From positions 1-64,000 of the forward strand of contig JBAUMC010000086.1 of the NCBI GenBank assembly GCA_049578505.1: a DNA stretch of 64,000 bases, in the 5' to 3' direction. Shown in pieces: positions 16,915 to 26,190 of the stretch (within the stretch, counting starts at the first letter, position 1; the number at the start of each line of letters is the position of its first letter). The notes under the pieces were generated by a model. It made no database searches and was not told where the DNA came from. It saw only the letters and a program-made list of their open reading frames with translations. A program made the position numbers and the translations under genes. This DNA comes from JAGVPT01 sp049578505. GTDB lineage: Bacteria; Bacteroidota; Ignavibacteria; UBA10030; UBA8401.

Positions 16915-17352
16915 ATGACATTTGATCCGGCAACTGAACGGTATGAACAAACAATTCCGGTTCTACCTGAAGACATTGACCAGTTCGACCATGTTAATAA
17001 CGTTGTCTACGTGCGCTGGGTTCAGGATGTATCGACAGCACATTGGAACGCGGCGGCAACGAGTGCTCAAAAAGAGGCGGTCGGATGGGTCGTTGTCCGT
17101 CATGAAATTGATTACATAAATTCTGCACGCTTGGGCGACGAGATTATCGCTCGCACTTGGGTGGGCACCGCCATTAAGAATATTTTTGAGCGGCATACCG
17201 AAATCATACGATCGCGTGATTTGAAGGTGTTGGCTCGTGCTCGCTCACTCTGGTGTCCGATTGACCTGCACTCACGCAGGGTCATGCGAGCAGGCCCCGA
17301 CATTTACGAGCGATTCTCGGTGCCCAACAAGGAGTTGCGGTCGCCCGTTTGA
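16915..17352 (+). CDS. Acyl-CoA thioesterase (4HBT hotdog-fold)
   Basis: The 145-residue protein carries the hotdog-fold signature DIDQFDHVNNVVYVRWVQDVSTAHW, with the catalytic Asp in FDHVNN, and later VRHEIDYINSARLGDEIIARTWVG. This is the 4-hydroxybenzoyl-CoA/YbgC-type family, hydrolysing short or medium acyl-CoA esters in the cytoplasm. A purine-rich AGGAAAA box precedes the ATG. Thioesterases of this type are often found alone in cassette arrays; no pathway genes are nearby. Confidence 0.9.
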   Translation: MTFDPATERYEQTIPVLPEDIDQFDHVNNVVYVRWVQDVSTAHWNAAATSAQKEAVGWVVVRHEIDYINSARLGDEIIARTWVGTAIKNIFERHTEIIRSRDLKVLARARSLWCPIDLHSRRVMRAGPDIYERFSVPNKELRSPV

Positions 17353-17473
17353 CGACCGGCTGTTCTTCTGAGGCATGCTAAGGCAAACTTCTCACTTCGG
17401 AACGGATGACCCAACGGTTCGTTAATCAGCATTAATTGAAGTTCTTCGACCAACATTCATGGAGATAACACTT

Positions 17474-17953
17474 ATGTACAAACATATTGGCTTGTCCGTG
17501 TTCGCAATTTGCGTTCTTTCGATTTTCCAATTCTGTGATTGTGTGGGCCAAATCGATGGAGTTCAAGAGGGAGTCTCCCGAATGGCAGATGCTATCGTTA
17601 GAGACCTTCACAACGATGGGCCGAATGCATGGCTCCATTATTTTTCCCGATCACAGCAATTCTTTATGGCTTCCAACGGCCAACTCGTCTTCCCGAACAA
17701 TGACTCTGCGACGATATTTGTTCACGAATTTTCCAAAAAGATCCGTCGGGTTGATTTGACATGGAATGACGTTCGCATCGATTCCCTCGCTCCAAATTTG
17801 GCGGTATTGGCCGCTTCATTCAGCGAAATTCAAACCTCTATTACCGGCGAGCAGGTGGCGCCCGCGGGATATTTCACAGGTATCGTTGAGTACACCCCCT
17901 CGGGGTGGAAATTGAGAGATGCCCATTGGTCAATGAGCATCTCGCAACATTAA
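17474..17953 (+). CDS. Secreted NTF2/SnoaL-like protein
   Basis: Start chosen at ATG 17474 (GGAGA box 10 bp upstream), where a signal peptide begins: YKHIGLSVFAICVLSIFQFC with a possible lipobox-like FCDC. The 159-residue product shows the cone-shaped NTF2-like pattern: AWLHYFSRSQQFFMASNGQLVFPN, a helix SATIFVHEFSKK and strands LAVLAASFSEIQTS and GYFTGIVEYTPSGWKLRDAHWS. Proteins of this shape bind small hydrophobic ligands or act as nuclease immunity-like folds; no specific role can be given. Confidence 0.65.
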   Translation: MYKHIGLSVFAICVLSIFQFCDCVGQIDGVQEGVSRMADAIVRDLHNDGPNAWLHYFSRSQQFFMASNGQLVFPNNDSATIFVHEFSKKIRRVDLTWNDVRIDSLAPNLAVLAASFSEIQTSITGEQVAPAGYFTGIVEYTPSGWKLRDAHWSMSISQH

Positions 17954-18061
17954 TATGCCAATGCCAATATGTGAACAGGGTATAGAAGGGATATTAGCTG
18001 GGATGGATCCCACACTGTTTGAACAGATACTTTGACCATCATCATTGTCAAGGAACGAGAA

Positions 18062-18799
18062 ATGAAAACCATAGCAGTGATTTCAGACATACACGGAAAT
18101 ATCCTAGCTCTCGAAGCAGTTGTCGCCGATATAAAAAGAAGGAGTGTTGATGCGGTCTTGAATCTTGGTGATCACCTCTCCGGCCCTCTTTGGCCGAAGG
18201 AAACAATCCAGTTTTTGATGAAGCAGGAGTGGTTGCAGATTTCGGGTAATCATGATAGACATCTCGTTGAACGTAGCCCGGGCCTCCTTGGTCTGTCCGA
18301 CGGGTATGCATTAAAGGCCATCAATGACATCGAAAAGGAATGGTTGCGCTCATTACCGGCAACTCTCCGGGCAGAAGATGATATCCTACTTTTTCATGGC
18401 ACACCTTCAAATGATTCACAATACCTTTTAGAAACGGTTGAACACGGCAGAGCAAAGCTGGCATCTCAAAGTGAGATCACACTACGACTTGGGAAGACGA
18501 AATCGCCTGTGATGTTATGCGGGCATTCACACATTCAAAGAGTGGTTCAATGCGGTGGGGATATTGTTATCATAAATCCGGGAAGCGTAGGCTTACCGGC
18601 CTACAATGACGCTCTACCTGAGCCGCACGTAATGGAATCCGGTTCTCCCCATGCACGGTACGCACTTCTACATCATGAAAAAAGATGGATTGTGGATTTG
18701 ATAACTGTGCCTTATAATTTTCACAAAGCGTCAGAACAAGCGCGCAAGAATAATCGTCCGGATTGGGCAATCGGCCTTGAATCGGGTTATGCGACATAA
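18062..18799 (+). CDS. Calcineurin-like metallophosphoesterase (YfcE/MJ0936 type)
   Basis: The start at ATG 18062 is preceded by AAGGAACGAG. The 245-residue protein has all metal-binding motifs in order: ISDIHGN, NLGDHLSG, SGNHDRH, and CGHSHIQRV followed by INPGSVGLP. It belongs to the cytoplasmic YfcE/YsnB-like phosphodiesterases, which need two divalent metals and act on phosphodiesters or diadenosine-type compounds. It stands alone in the accessory block. Confidence 0.9.
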   Translation: MKTIAVISDIHGNILALEAVVADIKRRSVDAVLNLGDHLSGPLWPKETIQFLMKQEWLQISGNHDRHLVERSPGLLGLSDGYALKAINDIEKEWLRSLPATLRAEDDILLFHGTPSNDSQYLLETVEHGRAKLASQSEITLRLGKTKSPVMLCGHSHIQRVVQCGGDIVIINPGSVGLPAYNDALPEPHVMESGSPHARYALLHHEKRWIVDLITVPYNFHKASEQARKNNRPDWAIGLESGYAT

Positions 18800-18879
18800 T
18801 AACATTTAGGCGTCTCATAGCGGGGCTTTAGCTTCGTTCATTTTCCAATGTTCAAAATTTATCATCCCAGGAGGGCTAG

Positions 18880-19185
18880 ATGAAATGGTATCATTACACT
18901 GCCTGCTTTTTCGCAGGCCTTTTTTTAACGAACGCTGTACCTCATTTCGTGCATGGCATATCTGGTGACAGTTTCCCGACTCCATTTGCAAATCCACCGG
19001 GCAAAGGATTGTCATCACCGACAGTAAATGTTTTGTGGGCACTGGCTAACCTCTTGATTGGGTACGTCCTCCTGAGAGTAGGCAAGGTCTCGCAGACAAA
19101 TAAGTGGAGTCTTCTGGTATTTTTTGTGGGAGTGGTTTACATCAGCATAACGTTAAGCGTAGCATTTGTCGACAAGATGCATTAA
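18880..19185 (+). CDS. Small integral membrane protein
   Basis: The 101-residue product has a strong GGAGG box and three hydrophobic helices: YHYTACFFAGLFLTNAVPHFVHGISG, NVLWALANLLIGYVLL and LLVFFVGVVYISITLSVAF. The phrase NAVPHFVHGISGDSFPTPFA is a recognisable conserved opening of an uncharacterised membrane family found in many bacteria. It is the last + strand gene of the accessory block and faces the convergent TonB receptor gene 30 bp away. Confidence 0.7.
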   Translation: MKWYHYTACFFAGLFLTNAVPHFVHGISGDSFPTPFANPPGKGLSSPTVNVLWALANLLIGYVLLRVGKVSQTNKWSLLVFFVGVVYISITLSVAFVDKMH

Positions 19186-19215
19186 GACGATGGGACGAGT
19201 CAAGATGAAAGCTCT

Positions 19216-21534
19216 TTACACTGCGATAGTCGTTGAGAGAAAAAAATTTCTCCCGGGTTCAAAAGTGATAAACCCGCGCAATGTGGAAAGATGGTTTTGA
19301 TACAGCTTGTTAAAGATATTTTGAATGCCCGAATGCACAGTCAACGAGAATTGCTCTATAGTCAACGGAATGCTGACGATATCCACATCAACGATTGCAT
19401 AACCGGGAGTGCGAATTTCGTCCGCCGCTAGATTCTTCTGTTCAGCGGCAAAAGTCGCTGCGATGTCAACCGTTCCTATGGCTTCGAGAAGCGTCCTCAA
19501 TTCTATTCGACCGTTGAGCGGCGCAATCTGGGGGAGGTTTGAATGATCGAATGTATCTTCCCCGCGGATATATGCGGCTTGGCACTTCAGGATGCTCCAC
19601 ACTGCCAATGTCTGCTCAACGGAGACTTCATAACCATATAACCGGGCCTCTCCAATATTTTGCTCTATAAATGCACTTTCCCCCTCGAATGTCCCCGGAA
19701 CGTATGCTACAAGATCTGTCAAGTTATTGAAGAAAATATCGGACTTCAAGTGCGTATAATCCGTATGTATGCGGAATCCCGCGTTCGCAGACACGCTTTT
19801 TTCCGAACGGAGATACGGGTTTCCTACACGCACAATATTTCCCAGGTTGATATATTCAAAGCGTTCTTCAAGAGATGGGGACCGGAAGGCAGTCGCGACG
19901 AGCGATGTTACGTCCAGATACGGGGCAAGCGCATACGACAATCCTCCATTAGCGCTCCATGATCCGTCGCTGGCAGATGTTTTGTTCCAAAGGATTTGTT
20001 GACCGGGGGGAACCGACTGCAGAACTCCGGAGGTCACAACGTATTCCGGGCTTAAGGTTTCGTCGCTGCTAACCCGAATCCAGTCGTACCGGGCTCCGAG
20101 TGTTGCAGTCAACTGATCGGGCAACAGATGCCATTCATCCTGTCCATAAACTCCGCCGCTGAAAAAATGCGAGTACGGCACTGGTCGATCGCCAATTATT
20201 TGATCGGTGCTTGTATTGATTCTCTCCCGCCGGCTGTCCAAATCCCGCTGCCACACGTCTGAACCGACTGTAAGAACCTGCTCACTCGATAAAATAATTT
20301 TCGCCTCGATTTGCCCGTTTGTTGTCGAATGTGTTGCGTGAGGCGTAAGAGTCAACGCTGGGTTTTGAATAACTTCAACATTTCGGTCAATATCTTGATG
20401 TGAAAACCTGAGCGTTATGAGAGGCAAATCGGGCCGAGGGTTTGGAATTGTGTATTCCAGGCCGAACAACTCACGCCGCGCGAGAGTGTACCGGACAGTT
20501 GCCGATGCCGTAAACGGTGCGCCGCCGGGAATTCCCGTATCCTCGGCTTGAGAGCGCTGGTAAAAGAAAAATGCCGATTGATTATCGAATGTTTTTAGAT
20601 CGAGTGAACCGTTTATATTGAAATCATGGTATTGTGAATTTGGAATTTCTCCAAGAGGCGTCATGGTATTCCCCGCATTTCGATACCCTCCGCTCAATCT
20701 CATCGCAAGCGCATCGGATGAAGTTTCGAACGCGGCATGTTCTCCCACTTTGCCGTCGACGCTTGAAAGGTCATTCGTGACTTCTCCATCCATATGAAGT
20801 TGATCGGTAAACGAATTCCGTTTAGTCATCAGATGGAGAACGCCGCCGAACGCACCCGTTCCGTAAAGAACGGAACCTGGAGACTCGACGATTTCTGCTC
20901 TCTCAAGATCGTGAAGGTCAAACAGTGAAAGCGTGCCCGCGATATCGGTTGCAGTCTCAATTCTTGTGTTGTCGATCATCGTTACGATGTTCGATCCAGT
21001 CATTCCACGGATAGAAACATCCGTTTCCCATGTGCCATCGCGAACGACGGAAATTCCCGGAGACTCTCTTAGCGCATCGGATATTGTAACGCTTGAATAT
21101 TGAAGAATCTGATCGCTTGTTGCGACATCGAAGGGATAAGGTATGCCTTGTACTGTCGGGGATGTTCTCGTACTCCGGACAATCACTTCATCGGATTGAA
21201 GAAGCGCAGGCTCCATTTCAATTACAACGGTATCACTCTGTTTCTCCGTACAATGCAGGCTCCGTTCAACACCTGCATACGCAAGATGACACGCTGAAAC
21301 CGTATACCGGCCCGGCGCAAGGTGTTCAAAGCAAAATCGGCCGCTGTCGGTCGTATTCTTTCTTTGACCAAGTTCGAGTACGACGACACTTACATCGCGA
21401 ATAGGCTGGTGCGTCGCGGCATCAACAATCTTCCCGACAAGCGATACTGTTTGCGAAGAAGAGACATGGATACAAATGAGCAGACAAAAAGCGAATACGT
21501 AAAACCGATGAAAATATCCGGCAGGGGTTTTCAT
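19216..21534 (-). CDS. TonB-dependent outer-membrane receptor
   Basis: The 772-residue protein has a signal peptide, a carboxypeptidase-regulatory-like beta domain (VSLVGKIVDAATHQPIRDVSVVV, residues about 30-110) and a plug domain (TISDALRESPGISVVRDG, IRGMTGSNIVTMIDN, GSVLYGTGAFGGVLHL) followed by a 22-strand-type barrel. The last residues FFLSTTIAV fit an outer-membrane terminal strand. Such receptors import chelated iron, cobalamin or other large nutrients using TonB energy. No SusD-like partner or TonB gene is adjacent, so a metal or vitamin rather than polysaccharide substrate is more likely. Confidence 0.9.
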   Translation of the reverse strand: MKTPAGYFHRFYVFAFCLLICIHVSSSQTVSLVGKIVDAATHQPIRDVSVVVLELGQRKNTTDSGRFCFEHLAPGRYTVSACHLAYAGVERSLHCTEKQSDTVVIEMEPALLQSDEVIVRSTRTSPTVQGIPYPFDVATSDQILQYSSVTISDALRESPGISVVRDGTWETDVSIRGMTGSNIVTMIDNTRIETATDIAGTLSLFDLHDLERAEIVESPGSVLYGTGAFGGVLHLMTKRNSFTDQLHMDGEVTNDLSSVDGKVGEHAAFETSSDALAMRLSGGYRNAGNTMTPLGEIPNSQYHDFNINGSLDLKTFDNQSAFFFYQRSQAEDTGIPGGAPFTASATVRYTLARRELFGLEYTIPNPRPDLPLITLRFSHQDIDRNVEVIQNPALTLTPHATHSTTNGQIEAKIILSSEQVLTVGSDVWQRDLDSRRERINTSTDQIIGDRPVPYSHFFSGGVYGQDEWHLLPDQLTATLGARYDWIRVSSDETLSPEYVVTSGVLQSVPPGQQILWNKTSASDGSWSANGGLSYALAPYLDVTSLVATAFRSPSLEERFEYINLGNIVRVGNPYLRSEKSVSANAGFRIHTDYTHLKSDIFFNNLTDLVAYVPGTFEGESAFIEQNIGEARLYGYEVSVEQTLAVWSILKCQAAYIRGEDTFDHSNLPQIAPLNGRIELRTLLEAIGTVDIAATFAAEQKNLAADEIRTPGYAIVDVDIVSIPLTIEQFSLTVHSGIQNIFNKLYQNHLSTLRGFITFEPGRNFFLSTTIAV

Positions 21535-21818
21535 GCATTTCCCAATTAAAGTAACGCGCCAATGAACACAAATTATTCATAGCACTGCATCTGTCGTCGT
21601 TGTAGGATGAATTGGATTTTCAGAATGTTACCAAAGCGGAGATACCAGAGAGAAAAATGTGGTCTGTGTTGTTGCCGAATGACAAATGTGGCGAGTTTTT
21701 TCGGCGCGCTTCGCGCTTTTCAGAGGTTACTTTGTTAAGCGGTCCTCACTGTTCGATCTCCTGCGAACGTGGTCTCAATGCAGCGTAAAGTTATTCAACT
21801 ATTGGTTCAAAGGCAAGA

Positions 21819-21960
21819 GGTACTGGCTCAATTTGTCATTCCCGCGTTCCGAAGGAATCCGTTCGGGAAAAGCGGGAATCCAAATATTCACTTTTTACTG
21901 CACAGATGGTTGCCCACTTCCGTGGGCATGACATTTTTTTTCTCAAATTGAGCCACTACC
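21819..21960. repeat. Dispersed palindromic element, copy 2 (most complete)
   Basis: Terminal arms of 17 bp (21819-21835 and 21944-21960) pair with a single mismatch around CTCAATTTG/CAAATTGAG. Within lies a GTCATTCCCGC...GCGGGAATCCA hairpin and a TGCCCAC...GTGGGCATGAC hairpin. The layout, with outer terminal repeats plus internal hairpins and no gene, is that of a MITE-like element. Confidence 0.7.
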
Positions 21961-22385
21961 GGGCTAGGCGAAAGCACCGGATTAATTCTGATGACCCAAA
22001 CTAAAAATATTTAAAAATGAGTAGTGTATTTCATGTAATTCTTCATTATATTTTACCGGTGCCTGAAGGCACTTTCTGATCTGAAAGCGACGTCATTGAA
22101 AACTCAGTAACTTATAATTGGATTTTTGCTGAACCGCACCGAGGAAATAGTTTCCATCTCGAATTATTACTTGATGTTAAACTAAGAAGCTACAAGCACC
22201 ATCATCGGTTAAATCTTTCTAACCGGAAAACTCCTCATACTTAACCGCCGCAATGTCATTGCACTGAACCATTGCGGCAGAAATGACCAGCCGCTTTACT
22301 TCCCTAAGTGCCGGGCATAGGATTGTTTTTATGCCATCGGTCAGTTATACACATCATACCATATCACGCGCAATTTCGAAGCATT

Positions 22386-22432
22386 TAACGGAATAACGGA
22401 TCCTTGTGGTTAACGGATCCGTACGTCCGTTA
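22386..22432 (+). promoter_or_regulatory. Cluster of TAACGGA boxes upstream of the hydrogenase operon
   Basis: TAACGGA occurs directly at 22386-22392, 22394-22400 and 22411-22417, the last two extended to TAACGGATCC, and once inverted as TCCGTTA at 22426-22432. The third and the inverted copy form a symmetric pair separated by 8 bp. The cluster sits 64-110 bp before the first operon gene, as expected for a regulator-binding region. It does not match the Rex consensus. Confidence 0.45.
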
Positions 22433-22495
22433 TTATACGTTTTCAATTGAATCTTCACCATTCTGATTTTTTTCATTACTCGAAAAGGAACAGCT

Positions 22496-23011
22496 ATGGA
22501 TCAGACACAAATCCCGCCGCATGAACTTCAGGAAATAGATTCTGTCGTCGCAAGACACAAAAACAAACATGGAGAATTGCTGGGCATTCTCGAGGAAACT
22601 CAACTCCTCAACGAACACAAATATCTTTCAGAAGATGCCCTGAACCACGTTGCGCTCAAAACAGGCGTCCCCCTTTCTAGAATCTACAACGTCGTTACAT
22701 TCTATTCGTTCTTCAATCTCAAACCCCAGGGCAAACATACCATAACCGTGTGCCGCGGCACCGCCTGTCACACGAAGGGGTCTAAAACTCTTCACGGTGA
22801 TCTCGGATTGATGCTCGGATGCAGCAAAGAACTCGAACAGGGGGAGTCTTTTTTTACGACGAAGGATAATCAATTTACAATCTCTACCGTTGCATGTTTC
22901 GGACAATGCGCTCTCGCACCGGTGATTGCCGTTGATGAAGTTATTTATAGCAATATGACGACATCAAAGATGCAAAAACTTCTTAACAAAGTTTCAAAAG
23001 GGAGAAAATAG
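22496..23011 (+). CDS. hydC: NuoE-like 2Fe-2S subunit of [FeFe] hydrogenase (HydC type)
   Basis: The 171-residue protein is a thioredoxin-like ferredoxin. Two cysteine pairs bind one 2Fe-2S cluster: CRGTACHTKGS and STVACFGQCALAP. The N-terminal helices (LLGILEETQLLNEHKYLSEDALNHVALKTGVPLSRIYNVVTFYSFF) are those of NuoE/HoxE/HydC. In trimeric hydrogenases it relays electrons to the NuoF-like flavin subunit. A GGAA box precedes the ATG. The next gene starts 3 bp after its stop, so the operon order is hydC-hydB-hydA. Confidence 0.92.
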   Translation: MDQTQIPPHELQEIDSVVARHKNKHGELLGILEETQLLNEHKYLSEDALNHVALKTGVPLSRIYNVVTFYSFFNLKPQGKHTITVCRGTACHTKGSKTLHGDLGLMLGCSKELEQGESFFTTKDNQFTISTVACFGQCALAPVIAVDEVIYSNMTTSKMQKLLNKVSKGRK

Positions 23012-23013
23012 CC

Positions 23014-26000
23014 ATGAAGATTATCGATGCGGCAACGCTGGAGGAACTTCGCAAAAAGGGGTTGAAAAAATTATTCCCCGATGTCCCGAAAATTTCTGTG
23101 GGGATGGGAACATGCGGCATGGGAAATGGAGCAAAAGAAGTATTTGAAAGTTTGCGGAAAACGATTAGCGCGCAAAAAGCGAATATCCAGCTTGCCATCA
23201 CAGGATGTTTTGGATTTTGTGCCGAGGAAACGCTCGTCAATTGTTACATTCCCGGAATGCCTCTCGTTATCCTGCACAAAGTAACGCCAAAGGATGCTGA
23301 AAACATTGTCCGCAGCCTCTCAAAAGGTATTATGCCGCTCAAGAAAGCTCTCTGCAAAATCGAGCGGTGGGATTTCTTCACCTCGAAGTTCGAATTCGGC
23401 AGCGGGCTTATCAGCGTCCCTTTGTGGACAGAAATTCCTTTCTTTAAAGGGCAAAAGAAAATAGTTCTTCGCGAATCGGGATTGATCAACCCGGAAGACA
23501 TCGAGGAATATTTTGCCGTCGGCGGTTACAGTTCGCTTATGAAAGTCCTTACAGAAATGACGGCGGATGCGGTACTCGAAGAGGTAAAAAAATCCAAACT
23601 ACGCGGACGGGGCGGAGCCGGATTTCCGACGGCAATTAAGTGGGAGATGATGAAGAAAGTCGAGACCGATAAAAAATATATTATCTGCAATGCGGACGAA
23701 GGTGATCCCGGCGCATATATGAACCGGAACGAGATCGAAAGCGACCCCCATTCGCTAATCGAAGGCATGTTGATCGGCGCATACGTCATGGGAGCTTCAG
23801 AAGGGATTATGTATGTCCGCGCCGAATACCCACTTGCCGTAGAACGGTTCAAGAAAGCAGTCGCTGCTGCAAAAGAATTCGGAATTCTTGGCGAACAGAT
23901 TTTCGGCACTTCGTTCAGTTTCGACCTTTCACACGTAGAAGGCGCAGGGGCATTTGTTTGCGGCGAAGAAACGGCGCTCATCGTTTCGATTGAAGGAAAA
24001 GCAGGACGACCAATCCCCCGCCCCCCCTATCCTGCTCAAAAAGGACTTTGGGGAAAGCCCACAAATATCAACAACGTAGAGACATGGTTCAATATTCCAG
24101 TGATCGTGACGATCGGCGGAACCGAGTTTGCTAAATTTGGAACCCAAAACAGCACGGGAACAAAAGTATTTTCATTAGTCGGTAAGATTAAGAATACCGG
24201 ACTCGTCGAACTACCTCTTGGGACTCCTCTGCAAAACATTATCTACCAGATGGGAGAAGGGACCGGTAATAAAAAAAGGATTCGTGCAGTTCAAACCGGC
24301 GGTCCTTCCGGCGGATGTATACCCGTAGAATATTTTAATACCCCCGTTGATTACGAATCTTTAACTAAGCTTGGGACAATCATGGGTTCGGGTGGAATGG
24401 TTGTGATGGACCAGGATAACTGTATGGTGGACGTTGCACGGTATTTTGTTGAAGTGACTTCGAAAGAATCGTGCGGCAAATGCACACCCTGCCGCGAAGG
24501 ATTGGCTCAGGCTCTCGCACTTCTTAACAAAATCACGCATGGCGAAGGAACGATGGGAGACCTTGACACACTCGAGCGACTGGCCTATGTGATAAAAGAC
24601 TCTTCCCTTTGCGGGTTGGGCCAAACAAGCTCTAATCCGGTATTGACTACGCTGCGGTATTTCCGCGACGAGTACGAGAGACATATAATCGATAAGAGAT
24701 GCAAGGCCGGCGTATGTGAGAACCTGTTCGTGGCTCTGTGCGAAAACAGCTGCCCGCTTCATATGAATATTCCTGGGTATTTGCAACTTTTGAAGGAAGG
24801 AAGGATCGAAGAAGCATTCGAGTTGACATTGCGCGATAACCCGTTGCCCGGAACTGTCGGCAGGATTTGTTATTTCCACTGCCAGATGCGCTGCCGGAGG
24901 GAAATGGTTGATGAACCGGTGAACCAGGGGGAAATTCACCGTTATCTTGCAGACATTATGTATAAAATGGGAAAAGAGAGAGTTATTTACGAGCGCTTGA
25001 TCAAAGAAAAACTCTCTCCTACCGGAAAACAAATCGCCATAATCGGCGCAGGGCCTTCGGGGTTGACAGCAGCATATTATCTCGTTCGTCTTGGACATAC
25101 TGTTACCGTGTACGACAGCCATGCAAAAGCGGGAGGAATTCTTCAATACGGAATTCCGGCTTATCGCCTTCCGAAAGATGGTTTGAACAAAGAATTGGAA
25201 TTATTCAAAAAGCTTGGAGTGAAGTTTGTGTTCAATACACGCATTGGAAGAGAGCTGTCTTTCAAGGCGTTAGCAAAAAAAACCGATGTGATCTTTATAG
25301 CCGTGGGCGCTCAAAAGGATATCGAACTCGATATTCCAGGAAAAGGGCTCATCGGCGTTCTACGCGGATATGAATTCCTTGAAGAGTTTTCCCTTGGGAA
25401 GAAGCTACATATCGGAAAGAAAGTTGTGATAGTCGGCGCAGGAAATGTGGCAATCGATGCTGCGCGATCGTGCCTTAGGCTTGGAGCAGACGTAACAATT
25501 GTATACCGCCGCGACAAGGATGAAATGCCGGCGAATGCCCATGAAATAAAAGACGCGACGGATGAAACGATCAACTTCATGTTCCTGTCGGCGCCGAGTA
25601 GAATTCTCGGAGACCTAAACGGAAAGGTTACAGGTCTCGAAATACACAAAATGAGATTCGACGGGGTAGATAACGCAGGGAGGAAAAGACCGGTAGAAAC
25701 TGGAGAAACGGCAGTTATCGAATGCAGCACCGTCATTCTGGCGGTGGGCGAGAAAGTAGATTTTACGCAGGCGAAAGAAATCGGGCTTGAACTTCGCTCG
25801 AACGGCTCGATAAAAGTCCACCATCCGAGTTACAAGACAAGCCTGCCCAAGGTGTACGCCGGGGGAGACGCTGTCACGGGTCCCGCAACCGTCGCAGAAG
25901 CAATGGGCATCGCCCGGCGTGCAGCGGAGGCGATCGATCATGACCTTATGAAGGAGAAACGATTCCACCGCCTCTTCCGCGACTTCAACTACAAGGATGA

Positions 26001-26190
26001 AATCGCTCCGGAGCCGGAGGGGATACCCAAAATTGATCCCAAAAAGATTCCGGTGAAAGAAAGGATTTCGAGTTTTCAGGAAGTTCTCTCAGGATTCACC
26101 GGAGAAGAAGCGCTCCTGGAAGCAACCCGTTGTCTGCGATGTGACGTAAAATGCCATGAAGAATTAGGCCAAGGAGAATTCAATGACTAA
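23014..26190 (+). CDS. hydB: NuoF-like (HydB-type) subunit fused to a GltD-like NAD(P)H oxidoreductase module
   Basis: The 1058-residue protein joins two enzymes. Residues 1-560 are HydB/NuoF: an N-terminal thioredoxin-like 2Fe-2S region (TGCFGFCAEE), the FMN/NADH site GRGGAGFPTAIKW (near 198) and CNADEGDPGAYMNR (near 226), and the 4Fe-4S site SCGKCTPCREG (near 485) with CGLGQ (near 532). From about 576 follows a glutamate-synthase small-subunit module: CENSCPLHMNIP and CYFHCQMRC cluster motifs, FAD site AIIGAGPSGLTAAYY (674), NAD(P) site VVIVGAGNVAIDAARS (805) and YAGGDAVTGPATVAEA (947). A CLRCDVKC pair ends it. The usual C-terminal ferredoxin domain of HydB is replaced. This suggests coupling of hydrogen, ferredoxin and two pyridine-nucleotide pools; inferred. 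Confidence 0.9.
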   Translation: MKIIDAATLEELRKKGLKKLFPDVPKISVGMGTCGMGNGAKEVFESLRKTISAQKANIQLAITGCFGFCAEETLVNCYIPGMPLVILHKVTPKDAENIVRSLSKGIMPLKKALCKIERWDFFTSKFEFGSGLISVPLWTEIPFFKGQKKIVLRESGLINPEDIEEYFAVGGYSSLMKVLTEMTADAVLEEVKKSKLRGRGGAGFPTAIKWEMMKKVETDKKYIICNADEGDPGAYMNRNEIESDPHSLIEGMLIGAYVMGASEGIMYVRAEYPLAVERFKKAVAAAKEFGILGEQIFGTSFSFDLSHVEGAGAFVCGEETALIVSIEGKAGRPIPRPPYPAQKGLWGKPTNINNVETWFNIPVIVTIGGTEFAKFGTQNSTGTKVFSLVGKIKNTGLVELPLGTPLQNIIYQMGEGTGNKKRIRAVQTGGPSGGCIPVEYFNTPVDYESLTKLGTIMGSGGMVVMDQDNCMVDVARYFVEVTSKESCGKCTPCREGLAQALALLNKITHGEGTMGDLDTLERLAYVIKDSSLCGLGQTSSNPVLTTLRYFRDEYERHIIDKRCKAGVCENLFVALCENSCPLHMNIPGYLQLLKEGRIEEAFELTLRDNPLPGTVGRICYFHCQMRCRREMVDEPVNQGEIHRYLADIMYKMGKERVIYERLIKEKLSPTGKQIAIIGAGPSGLTAAYYLVRLGHTVTVYDSHAKAGGILQYGIPAYRLPKDGLNKELELFKKLGVKFVFNTRIGRELSFKALAKKTDVIFIAVGAQKDIELDIPGKGLIGVLRGYEFLEEFSLGKKLHIGKKVVIVGAGNVAIDAARSCLRLGADVTIVYRRDKDEMPANAHEIKDATDETINFMFLSAPSRILGDLNGKVTGLEIHKMRFDGVDNAGRKRPVETGETAVIECSTVILAVGEKVDFTQAKEIGLELRSNGSIKVHHPSYKTSLPKVYAGGDAVTGPATVAEAMGIARRAAEAIDHDLMKEKRFHRLFRDFNYKDEIAPEPEGIPKIDPKKIPVKERISSFQEVLSGFTGEEALLEATRCLRCDVKCHEELGQGEFND

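Larger units (their letters stand above)
21535..22495. other. 960-bp gene-free region with repeat and hairpins
   Basis: No convincing gene was found. The region holds the divergent 5' flanks of the TonB receptor and the hydrogenase operon, a dispersed palindromic element (21819-21960), a CGGTTA/TAACCG hairpin (22206-22225), a nine-base perfect hairpin GCCGCAATG/CATTGCGGC (22247-22278) and the TAACGGA boxes (22386-22432). Confidence 0.7.

Noticed and set aside
24361..25146. 261-codon antisense frame in the hydrogenase gene
   Set aside because: It is a shadow of the strongly conserved hydB sequence on the opposite strand.
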